The notes beneath the pieces were generated by a model. It made no database searches and had not been told where the DNA came from. It worked only from the letters and a program-made list of their open reading frames with translations. The translations under genes and the position numbers were made by a program. Source: Paracidovorax valerianellae (GTDB taxonomy: Bacteria > Pseudomonadota > Gammaproteobacteria > Burkholderiales > Burkholderiaceae_C). From it: a DNA stretch of 64,000 nt. This document shows, one piece after another, positions 21,493 to 29,884 of the stretch (its first letter is position 1; each line of letters starts with the position of its first letter). Location of the stretch: positions 124,001 through 188,000 of the forward strand of contig NZ_FMZC01000010.1 of NCBI RefSeq assembly GCF_900102625.1, given 5' to 3'.

Positions 21493-21942
21493 TCAGCGCT
21501 TCTTGCAGGAGGCCGTGATCAGCTTGCGGGCGGGTTCGCCGGGCATGCCGGTGAATGTTACCGGGGCTTCGTTTTCCTTGTATTCCTCGCGTCCGGTGAC
21601 CGGGCCCTGCCAGGCGGGTTCGCCGTAATAGTTGAGCGAGAGGTACCAGCCCTTTTGCGTGGAGCAGTCGATCACGGCGACGCCCTTGAAAGAGCGGTAG
21701 GGGTGCTTGCGGTAGCTCGAGCGTGGGGTGCTGCGCGATACCCGCACTTCCATGGTGAACTGGTTCTGCCAGGGGATCTGCGTGGGGTTGATCTGCACCA
21801 CGTCGCCCGCCTTGTCCTCGGGAAAGCCGTGGATCGTGAGCCATTCTTCGTCGGTTTGCGCGTGGGCCTGGGCTGCCATGAGCAGGGCCGCCAGCAGGGC
21901 GTTTCGAAGGGGGGACACGGTGGCCTCCAAGGGTCGGTGCAA
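21493..21942 (-). CDS. Exported small protein, surface-adhesin E-like
   Basis: Up to 149 aa with a signal peptide (NALLAALLMAAQAHA|QTDEEW). The mature part has strand-rich segments (YRSFKGVAVIDCSTQKGWYLSLNYYG) and two cysteines, one near the C-terminus (ITASCKKR), consistent with a disulfide-linked periplasmic or surface protein. The block VAVIDCSTQKG followed by a tyrosine-rich strand resembles the surface-adhesin protein E family, but I hold this loosely. A GTG at 21918 is an alternative start closer to the signal peptide. It is divergent from phaR. Confidence 0.6.
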   Translation of the reverse strand: MHRPLEATVSPLRNALLAALLMAAQAHAQTDEEWLTIHGFPEDKAGDVVQINPTQIPWQNQFTMEVRVSRSTPRSSYRKHPYRSFKGVAVIDCSTQKGWYLSLNYYGEPAWQGPVTGREEYKENEAPVTFTGMPGEPARKLITASCKKR

Positions 21943-22052
21943 AAGTTGCAGCGCCGCATCTTATGCGATCCGCGCAGGCAGGTTCTGACCTGGATCAAGC
22001 CCATAAAGCCGCATCAGGGTAATCCTGCGAAGGGGCGGCGCGCTGCCCTCCC

Positions 22053-22073
22053 TAAAATCTGTTGCACTGCAAC
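22053..22073 (+). promoter_or_regulatory. Candidate phaR promoter element and operator
   Basis: A TAAAAT -10-like box (22053-22058) is followed at once by the perfect palindrome GTTGCA-C-TGCAAC (22061-22073), which would cover the transcription start. PhaR proteins repress their own genes through GC-centred TGC/GCA inverted repeats, so autoregulation is the simplest reading. The -35 region is weak. Confidence 0.5.
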
Positions 22074-22115
22074 CATCAAACACTGGGTGCATTTCCGCAC
22101 CCCCAGGAGCCCGCT

Positions 22116-22655
22116 GTGCCAGAAACAACGTCCCCCCCATCCGCCTCGAATGCACAGCAGAGGATCATCAAGAAGTATCCCAACCGCCGGCTGTACGACA
22201 CCTCCACCTCCACCTACATCACGCTGGCCGAGGTCAAGCAGCTCGTGATGGGCGGCGAGCACGTGGTGGTGCGCGATGCCAAGAGCAGCGAAGACCTCAC
22301 GCGCAGCATCCTCCTTCAGATCATCCTGGAAGAAGAGGCCGGCGGCGCACCCATGTTCACCGAGGCCGTGCTGGCCAACATCATCCGTTTCTACGGCCAC
22401 GCCATGCAGGGCTTCATGGGGGCCTACCTCGAGAAGAACGTGCAGGTGTTCACCGACATCCAGACCAAGATGGCCGAGCAGTCCAAGGGCATCACGCCCG
22501 AGATGTGGTCGCAGTTCATGAACCTGCAGTCGCCCATGTTCAAGGGCGTCATGGGCAGCTACGTGGACCAGTCGCAGGCCATCTTCACGCAGATGCAGGA
22601 GCAGATGCAAAAGCAGACCGAGCAGATGCTGGGCGCCTTCGGCATCAAGCGCTGA
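22116..22655 (+). CDS. phaR: PhaR, polyhydroxyalkanoate synthesis repressor
   Basis: A 179-aa regulator. The N-terminal PHA-accumulation DNA-binding domain is clear: RIIKKYPNRRLYDTSTSTYITLAEVKQLV, then FVVRDAK-like VVVRDAKSSEDLTRSILLQIILEEE. The PHB-granule-interaction part follows (LANIIRFYGHAMQGFMGAYLEKNVQVF), and the glutamine-rich end QMQEQMQKQTEQMLGAFG probably forms a coiled coil. The start is GTG at 22116, with AGGAG (22104-22108) seven bases upstream. PhaR senses PHA granules and derepresses phasin genes. A palindrome in its leader suggests autorepression. Confidence 0.95.
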   Translation: MPETTSPPSASNAQQRIIKKYPNRRLYDTSTSTYITLAEVKQLVMGGEHVVVRDAKSSEDLTRSILLQIILEEEAGGAPMFTEAVLANIIRFYGHAMQGFMGAYLEKNVQVFTDIQTKMAEQSKGITPEMWSQFMNLQSPMFKGVMGSYVDQSQAIFTQMQEQMQKQTEQMLGAFGIKR

Positions 22656-22667
22656 AAACGGGGGCGC

Positions 22668-22690
22668 CAAGGCCCCGGTTGGGGGCCTTG
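22668..22690 (+). terminator. GC hairpin after phaR
   Basis: CAAGGCCCC (22668-22676) and GGGGCCTTG (22682-22690) form a perfect 9-bp stem with a five-base loop. There is no T-run, so factor-independent termination is uncertain. It overlaps the place where a -35 box of the rimO promoter should be. Confidence 0.45.
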
Positions 22691-22703
22691 CGGCCAGAAC
22701 TGG

Positions 22704-22718
22704 GACAATGCGGGGATG
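22704..22718 (+). promoter_or_regulatory. Candidate leaderless-type -10 box of rimO
   Basis: GACAAT (22704-22709) ends exactly six bases before the rimO ATG at 22716, and no Shine-Dalgarno sequence intervenes. Transcription would start at the ATG. TTGGGG (22679-22684) is a poor -35 candidate at 19 bases. Confidence 0.45.
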
Positions 22719-24107
22719 AGCGAAGTACTCTCCCCCACGAAAACCCCCAAAGTCGGATTCGTCAGCCTCGGCTGCCCGAAGGCCCTGACCGACTCCGAAC
22801 TGATCCTCACGCAGCTGAGCGCCGAGGGCTACCAGACCTCCAAGACCTTCGAAGGCGCCGATCTCGTCATCGTCAACACCTGCGGCTTCATCGACGATGC
22901 CGTGCGTGAAAGCCTGGACACCATCGGCGAGGCGCTGGCCGAGAACGGCAAGGTCATCGTGACCGGCTGCCTGGGCGCGCGCTCCGGCGAGGGCGGCGGC
23001 AACCTGGTGCGCCAGATGCATCCCAGCGTGCTGGCCGTCACCGGACCCCACGCCACGCAAGAGGTGATGAACGCCGTCCACCTCAACCTGCCCAAGCCCC
23101 ACGACCCGTTCATCGACCTGGTGCCAGGCAATTTCGGCGTGGCGGGCATCAAGCTCACCCCCAAGCATTACGCATACCTCAAGATCAGCGAAGGCTGCAA
23201 CCACCGCTGCACCTTCTGCATCATCCCCTCGATGCGCGGCGACCTCGTCTCGCGCCCCATCGGCGACGTGCTGAGCGAGGCCAAGGCCCTGTTCGAAGGT
23301 GGCGTGAAGGAACTGCTGGTCATCAGCCAGGACACCTCGGCCTTCGGCGTCGATGTGAAGTACCGCACCGGCTTCTGGGACGGCAAGCCCGTCAAGACCC
23401 GCATGCTGGAACTGGTGCAGACGCTGGGCGAAATCGCCGAGCCCTACGGCGCGTGGGTCCGCCTGCACTACGTGTACCCGTACCCGAGCGTCGATGAGGT
23501 GATTCCCCTCATGGCCACCGGCAAGGTGCTGCCTTACCTGGACGTCCCGTTCCAGCACAGCCACCCCGACGTGCTCAAGCGCATGAAGCGCCCCGCCAGC
23601 GGCGAGCGCAACCTGGAGCGCATTCAGCGCTGGCGCGAGGCCTGCCCCGAAATCGTCATCCGCAGCACCTTCATCGCAGGCTTTCCGGGCGAGACCGAAG
23701 AAGAGTTCCAGCACCTGCTGGACTTCGTGCGCGAGGCGCAGATCGACCGCGCGGGCTGCTTCGCCTACAGCGACGTGAACGGCGCCGTGGCCAATGAACT
23801 GCCCGGCATGCTGCCGATGGAACTGCGCGAAGAACGCCGCGCGCGCTTCATGGCCGTGGCCGAGGAAGTGTCCGCCGCCAAGCTGCGCGGCCGCGTGGGC
23901 GCCACCATGCAGGTGCTGGTCGATTCCGCGCCGGCCCTCGGCCGAAAAGGCGGCACTGGCCGCACCTATGCCGATGCGCCCGAGATCGACGGCGTGGTCC
24001 ACCTGCTGCCGCCCGAGAAGATCAGCAAGACGATGAAGGTGGGCGAATTCACCCGGGCCCGCATCGTGGGCACGCAAGGGCACGATCTGGTCGGCGTGCC
24101 GATCTGA
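22716..24107 (+). CDS. rimO: RimO, ribosomal protein S12 methylthiotransferase
   Basis: A 463-aa radical-SAM enzyme that adds a methylthio group to an aspartate of ribosomal protein S12. The N-terminal UPF0004 domain begins [20 protein letters not shown], with the cluster cysteines (C in GCPKA, NTCGF, TGCLG). The radical-SAM triad is CNHRCTFC (Cys161, Cys165, Cys168), followed by [13 protein letters not shown], which distinguishes RimO from MiaB. A C-terminal TRAM domain ends at VGVPI. Length is normal. The stop codon shares its last base with the next gene's ATG. Confidence 0.96.
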   Translation: MSEVLSPTKTPKVGFVSLGCPKALTDSELILTQLSAEGYQTSKTFEGADLVIVNTCGFIDDAVRESLDTIGEALAENGKVIVTGCLGARSGEGGGNLVRQMHPSVLAVTGPHATQEVMNAVHLNLPKPHDPFIDLVPGNFGVAGIKLTPKHYAYLKISEGCNHRCTFCIIPSMRGDLVSRPIGDVLSEAKALFEGGVKELLVISQDTSAFGVDVKYRTGFWDGKPVKTRMLELVQTLGEIAEPYGAWVRLHYVYPYPSVDEVIPLMATGKVLPYLDVPFQHSHPDVLKRMKRPASGERNLERIQRWREACPEIVIRSTFIAGFPGETEEEFQHLLDFVREAQIDRAGCFAYSDVNGAVANELPGMLPMELREERRARFMAVAEEVSAAKLRGRVGATMQVLVDSAPALGRKGGTGRTYADAPEIDGVVHLLPPEKISKTMKVGEFTRARIVGTQGHDLVGVPI

Positions 24108-24793
24108 TGCATCGCGCCTCGGCGCTGGCGTGCGTGGCCACCTTGCTGGCCGGGCATGCCATGGCGGGCCCTTCACCCGCGCCAACGCCGAGGGAAGTGG
24201 TGGCCTGCGACATCGCTTTTCAGTTGCCAGGCTACCTGCGGGTGACTTCGCCCAAGAGGTCCGTCAACGCAGACGGCGTGCCGCACTGCGAATTTCAAAT
24301 CCTGCGCGCTGACCGCAATGCTTCGAGACCGGGTTGCCTCGACGATTCGGAGGGCGAGATTCCAGCGGGCAGGCGCTGCGCCTGGAAGCTGGAAACCAAT
24401 CTGCCAGCGCCTCGGGTCATCGTGGCCAAGACCCGCTTCCTGATGGAGCGCAAAGAGACCGGAACCTTCGCTTTTGCCGATGGCCGATGGAGTCTGACGC
24501 AGGGGCATGAAAAGGGTGAGCAGCCGATTCAGCAGGGCGATTTCTTCGGGTATCCCTCGCTCACGACCGAGACGGGGTACCCGGCGTACTGGGTCCGTAT
24601 TCGCCCCAAGAAGAACGCCGAGAACGATCGGTACGCGGGCAGCGGCGGCACGCGGATCGTGCTGCTGCAGTTGTCCGAAACGCTCGCGGTCTATATGGAG
24701 CCGCCGCCTCCTGATGTGGAAAACGGTGCCGACTGCGACATTTTCTGCAGCAGCCTGGCCCCCGCCGAAGCCGTGCCCAAGAGCAAGCGCTGA
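24107..24793 (+). CDS. Exported protein of unknown function
   Basis: A 228-aa protein with a Sec signal peptide (CVATLLAGHAMA|GPSPA). Six or seven cysteines lie in the mature part (ACDIAF, HCEFQI, GCLDD, RCAWK and a C-terminal CDIFCSS), suggesting disulfides in the periplasm. I recognise no domain. It starts on the last base of the rimO stop, so it is almost certainly co-transcribed, though a functional link to ribosome modification seems unlikely. Coding character is convincing. Confidence 0.7.
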   Translation: MHRASALACVATLLAGHAMAGPSPAPTPREVVACDIAFQLPGYLRVTSPKRSVNADGVPHCEFQILRADRNASRPGCLDDSEGEIPAGRRCAWKLETNLPAPRVIVAKTRFLMERKETGTFAFADGRWSLTQGHEKGEQPIQQGDFFGYPSLTTETGYPAYWVRIRPKKNAENDRYAGSGGTRIVLLQLSETLAVYMEPPPPDVENGADCDIFCSSLAPAEAVPKSKR

Positions 24794-25071
24794 TGCGCCA
24801 GAGCCCGGGTTTCGCGGCACTTGGCCGTGATTGAGACCGCTCGCTTTGCCGGAGCACGAAAGCGCTGCGTCTGAAACTGCTCGGCTTTGCGCTGGAAAGC
24901 GGCTCATCCCCATGCGCCATCGATGCGCCGGCTGTGCTGCAAATTCACCAATTTCAGGTACAGACAGCGAATCTTGCAAAAGCTGGCATCGCGCTCGCCC
25001 AGTGCAGTCATCCTGATCACGACCGTTAGAAAAAAAGCGGTGGGCTACCGAATACTCGAGGGAAACCCACC

Positions 25072-25287
25072 ATGCATGCGACTGCGCGACAGACTTTTTT
25101 GAACGGGGAGGGCGACAGCGACGGCACGCTGGGCTGCGTCGGCGATCCGTTCGCACCCACGTTGCTGGCCGCGGCGCCGAACCTAAGTGGCGTGGCCTCC
25201 ACCTCCACGCTCAGCGAGTGGGGCCTGACCCTGAGGTCGCTCACGGCGGCAGCGATGGCGATGGTTTCGGTGCGCAGGCGTTTGTGA
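25072..25287 (+). pseudogene. Short IPTL-CTERM-like C-terminal remnant
   Basis: A 71-codon frame whose end reads STSTLSEWGLTLRSL...MVSVRRRL. This matches the layout of the IPTL-CTERM sorting signal (PTLSEWG, hydrophobic helix, Arg cluster), common on exported proteins of this family of bacteria. The Pro of PTL is lost and the helix holds an Arg, so the signal looks degraded. There is no signal peptide and no obvious domain ahead of it. It is probably the tail of a decayed surface-protein gene; a functional small protein cannot be excluded. The surrounding region (24794-25313) shows nothing else I can name. Confidence 0.4.
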
Positions 25288-25313
25288 ACGCTGGCGAAGC
25301 GACATACTCCCGC

Positions 25314-26021
25314 ATGCCTCAACCCGAGACCTTCCCGACCGAATCCACACTGCCGGCCCCCGTGCTGGTGGTGGAGGATGAACCGTTGTTGCAGCAGCGC
25401 CTGCGCAGCTTGCTGCTGGGGCTGGGCTACGCGGCCGATGCGCTGGTCTTCGCCGCGACATTGGCCGAAGCCCGGGCGTGCCTGGCCGTGCAACCCATGG
25501 CGTTGGCGCTGGTGGATCTGGCCCTGCCGGACGGCAGTGGCATGGCGCTCATCGAACAGATGCGGGCAGAAGACCCTGGGCTGGGCATTCTGGTCGTGTC
25601 CGCCTGGAGTTCGGAAGAATCCATCCTGGGCGCACTGCGGGCAGGTGCGACCGGCTATGTCCTCAAAGAGCGGGACGACCTTGAAGTTTCGCTGTCGATT
25701 CGCAGCGTGCTGCGGGGCGGCGCCCCCATCGACCCTTTCATCGCGCGACGGATTTTGCAGTTGCTGCCCGCCGCTGCTGCCGCGCCTGTGCCAGCGGTCG
25801 CCGCCGTGAGCGTCATCGTCGCCGATGACGCATTGAGCGAGCGGGAGGTCCAGATTTTGCGGCTCGTGGCAGACGGGCTGGGCAACCGCGAGATTGCCGA
25901 GCAGCTTTTCATTTCGCGCTACACGGTGGAAAGCCATGTGAAGCGCATCTACCGCAAGCTGGCCGTGTCCTCGCGCACGATGGCTGTCCGCACGGCGCGG
26001 GCGCGGGGGGGCATCGGATGA
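25314..26021 (+). CDS. NarL/FixJ-type response regulator
   Basis: A 235-aa two-component regulator. The receiver domain starts with the acidic pocket VEDEP; the phospho-acceptor is Asp68 in ALVDLALPDGSG. Switch Ser (VSAW) and Lys (GYVLKE) follow. An alanine-rich linker leads to a LuxR-type helix-turn-helix: LSEREVQILRLVADGLGNREIAEQLFISRYTVESHVKRIYRKL. The ATG at 25314 is chosen because the receiver strand starts soon after. The stop overlaps the kinase ATG by four bases, marking it as the partner of the downstream sensor. Target genes are unknown. Confidence 0.92.
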   Translation: MPQPETFPTESTLPAPVLVVEDEPLLQQRLRSLLLGLGYAADALVFAATLAEARACLAVQPMALALVDLALPDGSGMALIEQMRAEDPGLGILVVSAWSSEESILGALRAGATGYVLKERDDLEVSLSIRSVLRGGAPIDPFIARRILQLLPAAAAAPVPAVAAVSVIVADDALSEREVQILRLVADGLGNREIAEQLFISRYTVESHVKRIYRKLAVSSRTMAVRTARARGGIG

Positions 26022-27922
26022 GCCGGCGTGGCCGGAGCTGGATAGGGCTGTGCATGTTGTGGTGGGCGATGGCCCTGTGCGGCCCGGCATGGGCTGAGCC
26101 TGTGGCCTTGCCCGGGACGTGTGCGCCGGTCGTGCTGTCGGTGGAGGCGGCACGCGCCAATGCCAATGGGGCTGGTGACGGCCCGCAGCTGCGTCCGGCC
26201 GACGGCTGGGAGCCCGTGGAGCTGCCCGATGTTTGGGTGCGCCGATGGCCTGGGCATGAAGGCTCGGTGTGGTACCGCATCCGCTGGGAACCGAGCTGCC
26301 CGGCTGAAAAGCAAGCAATGGGCCTGGGCATCGACGGCATGAGCATGGCGGGGGAGGTCTTCCTCAACGATGAATTGCTGTGGCGCGATGCGTCGATGGC
26401 AGAGCCCTTGTCGCGCAGCTGGAATACGCCGCGGTGGTGGCTGCTGCCGGCATCGGGGCTCGCATCGGGCGTCAATACGGTGTGGGTGCGCGTGGTGGGG
26501 CTGGCGCCGCTGTCGCCAGGGCTCGGCACCGTGCGACTGGGCAGCGCGGCGGAGGTGGCTCGGGAGCATTTCCACAGCGAATGGCGCCAGCGCACCGTGT
26601 ATGTCTTCTGTGCGGGGTTGGCGGCCGCCGTGGGCTGTCTTTTCGGGGTGGTGTGGTGCCAGCGGCGCAATGAGCATGCCTTCGGCTGGTATGCGCTGAT
26701 GTCGATTGCCTGGACGGCGTACGTCGGCACGGTGCTGGCCACCACGCCGTGGCCGTTTGAGGAAACGCTGGCGATGTCGCGCTGGAACATCGTGAGCTTC
26801 GTGCTGTACGTGGTGTGCTTTTGCCTTTTCACCTGGCGGTTCGGCGCGCAGCGCATGCCGCGCGTCGAGCGAGTGCTGTGGGGACTGGCAGCGCTGGGCA
26901 GCGCCGCCGTGCTGCTGGCGCCCCGGGCGATGATCGCCGAGGTGTTCCTGGTGGTCTGGGTGGGCTTCGTGCTGATCTTCTTTGCCAACTGCCTGCAATT
27001 CCAATGGCACGCATGGCGTCCCCGGCCGGGCGGCAGAAACCCGTCGCACATGCTGCTGGCCCTGTGCTGGCTCGTCTTCGTCGTGGTGGGCATCCATGAC
27101 CTGGCCGTCATCCTGAACGTGTGGCATGCGCGCGAGACCTGGAGCGCGATCGCCGGGCCGTTGACCACCGTGTGCATGGCGCTGCTGTTGGGCGGACGGC
27201 TCGTGGCCGGCATGCGGCAGATCGAGCGCTTCAACCACGAGCTGGAAGCCCACGTGGCCAAAGCACGCCTTGAACTGGCACAGGCGCTGCAGCGTGAGCA
27301 CGCGCAGGCTTTGGGACACGCCAAATTGCAAGAGCGCATGGAGATTGCCCACGACCTGCACGACGGGTTGGGCGGCAGCCTGGTGCGCAGCATGGCATTG
27401 GTGGAGCAGGCCAGCCAGCCGTTGCCGAACTCGCGCGTGCTGTCGCTGTTCAAGGTGCTGCGAGACGATCTGCGGCAGGTGATCGACCATGGCTCCAGCA
27501 GCGGCGCGATCGTCCCCGAGACGCCGGTGCGCTGGGCCGCGCCGCTGCGCCACCGTTTCACGGGCATCCTCGACGAAATAGGGGTGGCGTCTCAGTGGGG
27601 TATCGCACCGCAGTGGGGGGCCGGCGTGCCCAGCGCACTGCAGTGCCTCGGGCTGACGCGACTGGTGGAAGAGGCGCTGTCCAACGTGATCAAACACAGC
27701 GGTGCGCGCAGCCTGCGCGTGGAGGTGCAGCCCACCGATGCGGGCGGGCTTCAAGTGCGCATCGAAGACGACGGTGTGGGTTTTGACGTTGCAGCGGTGC
27801 AGCACGCAGGCTTGAGCGTGGGGATGCGCAGCATGGCGGCCCGTGCCGAACGCATGGGTGGGGCGCTGTCGGTCGCGTCGGAGCCAGGCCGCACGGTGGT
27901 GTGCGTGTCGCTCGTGCTGTAA
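26018..27922 (+). CDS. Membrane sensor histidine kinase (7TMR-DISM-like sensor, HisKA_3)
   Basis: A 634-aa kinase. A signal peptide (ALCGPAWA|EPV) precedes a periplasmic beta-jelly-roll of about 160 residues, with GEVFLNDELLWRDA, RWWLLPASGL and NTVWVRVVG, like carbohydrate-binding sensor domains. Next come about seven membrane helices (about 190-405), then a coiled coil. A HisKA_3 dimerisation domain follows with the phosphorylated His448 in EIAHDLHDGLGGSL. Last is a HATPase with N-box VEEALSNVIKHS and G-box DDGVGFD. It probably senses a periplasmic ligand and phosphorylates Asp68 of the upstream regulator. Confidence 0.9.
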   Translation: MSRRGRSWIGLCMLWWAMALCGPAWAEPVALPGTCAPVVLSVEAARANANGAGDGPQLRPADGWEPVELPDVWVRRWPGHEGSVWYRIRWEPSCPAEKQAMGLGIDGMSMAGEVFLNDELLWRDASMAEPLSRSWNTPRWWLLPASGLASGVNTVWVRVVGLAPLSPGLGTVRLGSAAEVAREHFHSEWRQRTVYVFCAGLAAAVGCLFGVVWCQRRNEHAFGWYALMSIAWTAYVGTVLATTPWPFEETLAMSRWNIVSFVLYVVCFCLFTWRFGAQRMPRVERVLWGLAALGSAAVLLAPRAMIAEVFLVVWVGFVLIFFANCLQFQWHAWRPRPGGRNPSHMLLALCWLVFVVVGIHDLAVILNVWHARETWSAIAGPLTTVCMALLLGGRLVAGMRQIERFNHELEAHVAKARLELAQALQREHAQALGHAKLQERMEIAHDLHDGLGGSLVRSMALVEQASQPLPNSRVLSLFKVLRDDLRQVIDHGSSSGAIVPETPVRWAAPLRHRFTGILDEIGVASQWGIAPQWGAGVPSALQCLGLTRLVEEALSNVIKHSGARSLRVEVQPTDAGGLQVRIEDDGVGFDVAAVQHAGLSVGMRSMAARAERMGGALSVASEPGRTVVCVSLVL

Positions 27923-27984
27923 CTGCGCTGCTCTGCGGTCCGTCAACGGCTCTGCATCGGTATCGGCATCACCATCGCCATGAA

Positions 27985-28016
27985 AAAAGGGCACCGACCG
28001 AAGTCGATGCCCTTTT
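27985..28016 (-). terminator. Intrinsic terminator of efp
   Basis: AAAAGGGCA and TGCCCTTTT form a 9-bp stem with an inner CGAC/GTCG extension. On the minus strand the hairpin is followed by a run of T residues, the standard signal after efp. The A/T flanks could also stop the converging kinase transcript. Confidence 0.8.
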
Positions 28017-28044
28017 CAGGGAAAGCGTTGCGTGACCGGATCGA

Positions 28045-28599
28045 TCAGACGCGCTTGCGGTATTCGCCGGTGCGCGTGTCGATTTCGATCTTGTCGCCCT
28101 GGCTCACGAACAGGGGCACGGGCACTTCGAAGCCGGTGGCGATCTTGGCGGGCTTGAGCACCTTGCCGGACGTGTCGCCCTTGACGGCGGGTTCGGTCCA
28201 GGTGATTTCGCGTTCCACGCTGGTGGGCAGTTCGACCGAGATGGCCTTGCCGTCATAGAACACCACTTCGAGGGACATGCCGTCTTCCAGGTAGTTCAGC
28301 GCGTCGCCCATGTTTTCGGCTTCGACTTCGTACTGGTTGAACTCGGTGTCCATGCAGACATACATCGGGTCGGCGAAGTAGGAGTAAGTGCACTCCTTCT
28401 TGTCCAGGATCACGTTGTCGATCTTGTCGTCGGCCTTGAACACGTTTTCGGTGCCGAAGTTGCCGATCAGGCTCTTGAGCTTCATGCGGACGGTGGCCGC
28501 GCCGCGGCCGCCGCGGGCGTATTCGGTCTTCAGGACGACCATGGGGTCCTTGCCGTGCATGATCACATTGCCGGCGCGGATTTCTTGAGCGATTTTCAT
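28045..28599 (-). CDS. efp: Elongation factor P, arginine-32 type
   Basis: A 184-aa translation factor with the usual three domains. It rescues ribosomes stalled at proline runs. The loop that reaches the peptidyl-transferase centre reads [11 protein letters not shown], with Arg32 in the modified position instead of the Lys34 of enterobacteria. Arg32 EF-P is glycosylated with rhamnose by EarP, and earP is the neighbouring gene upstream on the same strand. The C-terminal OB fold ends [17 protein letters not shown]. Start and length match the family. Confidence 0.97.
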   Translation of the reverse strand: MKIAQEIRAGNVIMHGKDPMVVLKTEYARGGRGAATVRMKLKSLIGNFGTENVFKADDKIDNVILDKKECTYSYFADPMYVCMDTEFNQYEVEAENMGDALNYLEDGMSLEVVFYDGKAISVELPTSVEREITWTEPAVKGDTSGKVLKPAKIATGFEVPVPLFVSQGDKIEIDTRTGEYRKRV

Positions 28600-28768
28600 A
28601 GCAGATTGCTGGGCTGGGGTTGAAGCCGCTCTACGCGCCGGGGCGCTGCGGGCGCTGCCTGTGGATGCAGCGCAAGGTCCGAGCGCCAGCGCATGTTCCG
28701 CGGCGGGATGCGCCGGCTGGTCACTTCGTCAGAAAGTGCCGCCTTGGGTTGGCGCAAAACCGTGGATT

Positions 28769-29884
28769 TTAGCTTTTTTCGGCCACGAACCCCAGCAGTT
28801 GGGTCAACAGATCGTCTTGCGCCAGCAGCCGTGCACGCGCAGCCTGCACGGTTTGGCGCCATTCCTGCAGGGTGGCGGCGTCCAGCGCGGGCAGGGGGCC
28901 ACCGTGTTCGATGCCGTTCCAGAGCGCATGAAAGCGCCGCAGCGAAGGGGGCGCCTGCAGCCAGTCCAGGAACGCCTGCAGCTTGGCGTGGTGGGCGCCG
29001 TCGTCCTGCGGGTAGATGTGCCACACGAACGGCTGGCCCGCCCACAGCGCGCGCACCAGCGAGTCTTCGCCGCGCACGCAGTTGAGGTCGCTCGCCCACA
29101 GCATTTCGTCGAAGGCGGGCTGGGCACACGGCGCGAGGTATGAAATTGATAGCAGTCCACCGGCGTATTCATTGCGCTGGAGGCCGATTTTGCTCTGATT
29201 TTCCAGCGCCTTCACGGCCGCCGCGGCACGGCCGGGCGTGACCAGCAGAAGGGCATCGGATCGCTGCCGCAACTGGCCCAGCAACTGGGGCAGCGCCGGC
29301 GGCTCGTAGCAAAAGAGCGAGACGGCGAGGGCGTCGGCGGCCACGCCCTGCCGGGCACGCCAGCCGGCGCGGTCGAAAGCGCCTTGCCGCGCCATCAAAC
29401 CCGGCTCGCGCAGCAGGCCGCCGGTGCGTTCGGTGAACCCGGGGTAGAAAAACCACCGCGTGCAGCCCGCGCCGGGGCCGGACATCAAAAGGGACGGCAG
29501 GCCGTGGCTGCGCTCCACGTAGCCCTCGGCGCTGAGGTATTCCAGGTTGATCCACAAGCGTTTTCGGCTTCCAGCGCTAGGAGAACTTGCGATGGCAGCT
29601 ATGAAATCAGGAGCAATCTCGCAACCGAAGGCCTCCACCACCACATCGCCCGGTCCGTCGGGCGGCGCGTGCGTGGGCCAGGGCAGCACCTGCACGCCCG
29701 CCGCGCCGTGGGGGGCCATCCAGCCGAGGGCGCTGGCGTCGTCCGTCCACAGGCGCACCGAATGGCCGCGCGCTCCCAGGTCGGCGGCGAGGCGCCAGCA
29801 GACGCCGATGTCGCCGTAGTTGTCGATGACCTGGCAGAACAGGTCCCAGCGCAGGGCGTGCGGGCTGGAGCGCGTGGTCGTCAT
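28769..29884 (-). CDS. earP: EarP, EF-P arginine rhamnosyltransferase
   Basis: A 371-aa inverting glycosyltransferase that adds rhamnose from dTDP-rhamnose to Arg32 of EF-P. Recognised by WDLFCQVIDNYGDIGVCWRLAADL at the N-terminus (the Asp of NYGDIG is catalytic in the family), WINLEYLSAEGYVERSHGLPS, and the C-terminal DLNCVRGEDSLVRALWAGQPFVWHIYPQ (nucleotide-sugar site). The ATG at 29884 overlaps the LysR stop by four bases. Two dispersed mini-elements lie inside the coding frame, one on each strand, in the less conserved parts. Overall length is still close to the family norm. Confidence 0.93.
   Translation of the reverse strand: MTTTRSSPHALRWDLFCQVIDNYGDIGVCWRLAADLGARGHSVRLWTDDASALGWMAPHGAAGVQVLPWPTHAPPDGPGDVVVEAFGCEIAPDFIAAIASSPSAGSRKRLWINLEYLSAEGYVERSHGLPSLLMSGPGAGCTRWFFYPGFTERTGGLLREPGLMARQGAFDRAGWRARQGVAADALAVSLFCYEPPALPQLLGQLRQRSDALLLVTPGRAAAAVKALENQSKIGLQRNEYAGGLLSISYLAPCAQPAFDEMLWASDLNCVRGEDSLVRALWAGQPFVWHIYPQDDGAHHAKLQAFLDWLQAPPSLRRFHALWNGIEHGGPLPALDAATLQEWRQTVQAARARLLAQDDLLTQLLGFVAEKS
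29139..29185 (-). repeat. Dispersed mini-element, copy 3 (inside earP)
   Basis: On the minus strand, GGCCTCCAGCGCAAT is followed by GAATACGCCGG and TGCTATCAATTTCATA, nearly identical to the intergenic copy at 5521. In earP it encodes part of KIGLQRNEYAGGLLSIS, without a stop codon. Confidence 0.7.
29565..29610 (+). repeat. Dispersed mini-element, copy 4 (inside earP)
   Basis: CGGCTTCCAGCGCT, then CAGCTATGAAATCAG, shares both blocks of the element with more divergence. In earP it encodes the AAIASSPSAGSRK region before the conserved WINLEYLS. Confidence 0.5.

Noticed and set aside
22014-24185. Long antisense open frame across rimO
   Set aside because: High-GC codon bias opens the opposite strand; the product is His/Gly/Ala-rich with no domain, and rimO is certain on the other strand.
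25949-27994. Antisense frames across the histidine kinase
   Set aside because: Kinase motifs on the plus strand are decisive; the minus product has no recognisable content.
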